Shown one piece after another: positions 62,090-64,000 of a DNA stretch of 64,000 nt (its first letter is position 1; the number at the start of each line of letters is the position of its first letter). Under the pieces are notes generated by a model. The model was not told the DNA's origin. It searched no databases and saw only the letters and a program-made list of their open reading frames with translations. Source of the DNA: Clostridiales bacterium (lineage in GTDB: Bacteria > Bacillota > Clostridia > Lachnospirales > Lachnospiraceae); the NCBI GenBank assembly GCA_020860715.1, contig JAJBTU010000013.1, positions 124,001 through 188,000 of the forward strand, read 5' to 3'. A program made the position numbers and the translations under genes.

Positions 62090-63817
62090 TCACGCAACGC
62101 TCCCCGCTATCGCCGCCCACACGTCATCCGTCTCACAGCCGAGCCGCCAGCAGGCGATACCGCCGAGAGCATACTGGCTGACGAGAGCCGCACGGGAAGC
62201 CACGGAGTCCGCGTCCTCAAGCCAGATTTGGCAGAGCCGGCCTTCCTCATCCGTCCACTCGGCGTACTGCTGACCGGTACTCTCATCATAAGCGGACGTT
62301 ACACTCAGGCTGGCAAGCAATTCCTGTGCCTCTGACATGGTAACGACCTCACTCGTGACATTCGCGGTGCCGTCGGAGAGCGTCTCTGTGTACCAGACTC
62401 TCGAATAAAACGGAATTGCACTGATTATCTTCTCCGCAGAGGCTTCAAGCAGCATATTTTGTATGCCGGTCTCCTCAAATTCCAGTGAGGCGACACTTCC
62501 GGCATCACTTCCGGAATAGTGTTCATCATACCCCATCATAATGACGTAATCGCAGACGATGCCCAGCTCTTCCCGGTTATAGTAGGTGGAATAATCCATC
62601 GGGACCGGCACATCTACAGAAAGGATAATGCCGTTTTTGCGGCAGAGAATGGACAGTTCGCGCAAAAACTGGACATAATCACAGCCGGATTCCTGCGGGA
62701 TGCTCTCAAAATCAATATTGATGCCGTCGAAGCCAAGTTCCAGCGCCTGTTCGATCAGAGTATTCTGAACGGTCTGGCGTGAAGACCGGGTCGCGAGCAG
62801 AGTCGATGTGCTGACCTCATCACTGAAATTGCTGACGAGCGCCCACACCTGCAGGCCGGCGCTGTGCGCCTCGGCCACGTAATCAGCGCTTGCGTATGAC
62901 GTCATCGAGCCGCTGTTGTCGCTTAAATAGTACCAGGTCGGTGAGATCACATTCACACCGGTCATGGCAGAAATATCCTCTGAAAGATTGCTGTTCATGG
63001 CGGCGTAGTTGATCTGGTGAAAGGCAAGATTTACCCGTCCGTCCAGACTGATACTGGTATACTCCGCCTGATAATATGTTTCGCGCTGCGTTTCTTCTAT
63101 ATTTATAAGATATTTATTTTTAATATAACCGATATAGCCGTCGCTCGTCACGACCTGTGTCCAGTGATCCATCTGTTCAATCACTGTCACCTGATCCCCC
63201 GCGGACAGCTTCGTCAGGATCTCACTCTTGATCCCGCCGCGGTAGCGCACGACCGCGTCCTTTTTGACCTCGGCCGTCATCACAGTCTCGCTTCCGCTCG
63301 TGATCACGACACGCGCCGGCGTCTCATACGTTTCAAAACGCAGGTCGGAATACTGCTGCAGGAAATTCATCGACAGGAACATTCCGGAAGATGTCGTCTT
63401 GACAATCTCGTATCCCGCATCAAAACTCTCGCCGTCTATCGTGTAGGCGGATGTATTCACTCCAATCTCAAAGACCTGCTCCGCCGTGGTAAAAAGCATC
63501 ACTGCCTCAGAGGAATCCCAGTAAAAACGGGAATTCAGCTCATTCTGGACAAGCGTATAATCGATATAGACATTACCGTTCACGATCAGCGCACGTTCCT
63601 GCGCGATATGGTCATCTATGATCACTGCCGCTACGGTCTCCCCTTCAACCCCGAGCGACGGCTCAGTCGTTCCTTCCGCAAAGCCAAAATAAGAATCCGA
63701 GCTCATCCACTTTGTACCCGGCATATATTTTCGGACCCCTACGATGATTATGGACAGCAGACCTGCCACAATGAGCAGCGCCGCAAGCCTCCGGAACGTT
63801 TTATTTTTATAATTCAT
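62090..63817 (-). CDS. Membrane-anchored GH18-family cell-wall hydrolase with SH3 domain
   Basis: 575 residues. An N-terminal helix (about 12-30), a beta region with copper-amine-oxidase-N-like pattern, an SH3b domain (KDAVVRYRGG...GYIGYIKNKYL, about 190-250), then a GH18 barrel with DGINIDFE (about 364-371) carrying the catalytic Glu, IMMGYDEHY and AIPFYSRVW. Relatives act on spore cortex or wall glycan (SleL/YdhD type). ATG 63817 has GGGGG upstream; the frame extends to 63982 through a repeat-rich leader. Confidence 0.9.
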   Translation of the reverse strand: MNYKNKTFRRLAALLIVAGLLSIIIVGVRKYMPGTKWMSSDSYFGFAEGTTEPSLGVEGETVAAVIIDDHIAQERALIVNGNVYIDYTLVQNELNSRFYWDSSEAVMLFTTAEQVFEIGVNTSAYTIDGESFDAGYEIVKTTSSGMFLSMNFLQQYSDLRFETYETPARVVITSGSETVMTAEVKKDAVVRYRGGIKSEILTKLSAGDQVTVIEQMDHWTQVVTSDGYIGYIKNKYLINIEETQRETYYQAEYTSISLDGRVNLAFHQINYAAMNSNLSEDISAMTGVNVISPTWYYLSDNSGSMTSYASADYVAEAHSAGLQVWALVSNFSDEVSTSTLLATRSSRQTVQNTLIEQALELGFDGINIDFESIPQESGCDYVQFLRELSILCRKNGIILSVDVPVPMDYSTYYNREELGIVCDYVIMMGYDEHYSGSDAGSVASLEFEETGIQNMLLEASAEKIISAIPFYSRVWYTETLSDGTANVTSEVVTMSEAQELLASLSVTSAYDESTGQQYAEWTDEEGRLCQIWLEDADSVASRAALVSQYALGGIACWRLGCETDDVWAAIAGSVA

Positions 63818-63858
63818 TCGCTGTACTTCCCCCTTTGTGCGCCGTGGAAAGATGCGAA

Positions 63859-63945
63859 TCACGGCACATCTGTACTTTCTGTATGATTTTATTTTCTGTG
63901 GCTTCTTTGTTTTCTGTATTCTTGTATTTTCTGTACATTCTTCTG
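63859..63945 (-). repeat. ACAGAA-type tandem repeats in the GH18 gene leader
   Basis: On the minus strand, seven or so copies of (T)ACAGAA(A) spaced 10-14 bases occur between the promoter and the ribosome site, without coding sense. Confidence 0.6.
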
Positions 63946-63985
63946 TATGTTCTTTCGTCTGCAGTTCTTTCGCAGCTACCACGTC

Positions 63986-63991
63986 AGTATA
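63986..63991 (-). promoter_or_regulatory. -10 element of the GH18 gene
   Basis: Minus strand GATATACTGAC, the -35 lies beyond the window. The same TGATATACTGAC occurs at the FKBP gene promoter (6070-6081), which may point to shared control. Confidence 0.5.
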
Positions 63992-64000
63992 TCAGCTTCT

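Overview
The window looks like chromosome of an anaerobic, spore-forming Clostridia, most likely Lachnospiraceae. Pointers are a PdaA-type spore-cortex deacetylase, a large Clostridia-type SRP RNA beside tadA, a c-di-GMP-I riboswitch, YesL/DUF624 and DUF4860 proteins, and holB beside an Orn/Lys/Arg decarboxylase as in the Bacillus yaaO-holB region. No phage, IS transposase, tRNA/rRNA or CRISPR array was seen; accessory character lies in surface proteins and small structured repeats.

Layout. 1-4.4 kb (minus): pdaA-like, decarboxylase, guanylate kinase-like, remnant of a small Cys-rich ORF, holB (cut by the window edge). 4.6-7.5 kb: FKBP/trigger-factor-like exported protein, small membrane protein, C39-like protease. 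7.7-16 kb (plus): peptide ABC transporter (binding protein, two ATPases, two permeases) followed by an M20 amidohydrolase and an Eis-like acetyltransferase, a peptide uptake and processing unit. 16-18 kb (minus): YigZ, MurI, DUF1934. 18.2-22.8 kb: class A PBP and an acidic exported protein. 23-34.9 kb: SRP RNA, tadA, a 2633-residue isopeptide-domain adhesin, and a pfkA-dnaX pair. 35-41.3 kb: glgP and ileS. 41.4-49.4 kb: YesL-like protein, a secreted anthrax-lethal-factor-like metallopeptidase behind a c-di-GMP-I riboswitch and leader terminator, a transglutaminase-like lipoprotein, and a compact pilus-like operon (PilC/GspF, four small membrane proteins, PilT). 49.4-57 kb (minus): four-helix membrane protein, AI-2E-family permease, RluA, two AstE/AspA-like proteins (one without zinc histidines), transglutaminase, alpha-E protein and circularly permuted ATP-grasp: an amide-ligase type cluster. 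57.3-64 kb: frameshifted LysR regulator, GT-C glycosyltransferase-like protein, murF and a GH18 cell-wall protein.

Most striking observations: (1) a family of palindromic repeats that lies in-frame inside housekeeping genes (ileS twice, rluA, probably the decarboxylase) and also in an intergenic site, with stems that differ but stay paired; (2) the c-di-GMP-I riboswitch controlling a lethal-factor-like protease next to pilus-like genes, reminiscent of Clostridioides difficile PPEP-1; (3) the ATP-grasp/alpha-E/transglutaminase/AstE-like operon, with a frameshift in the ligase exactly repairable by -1 slippage on A6, and a 138-bp inverted-repeat-bounded structured element in its middle. Three single-base homopolymer discrepancies lie between 56.68 and 58.42 kb, so local sequence accuracy should be kept in mind.
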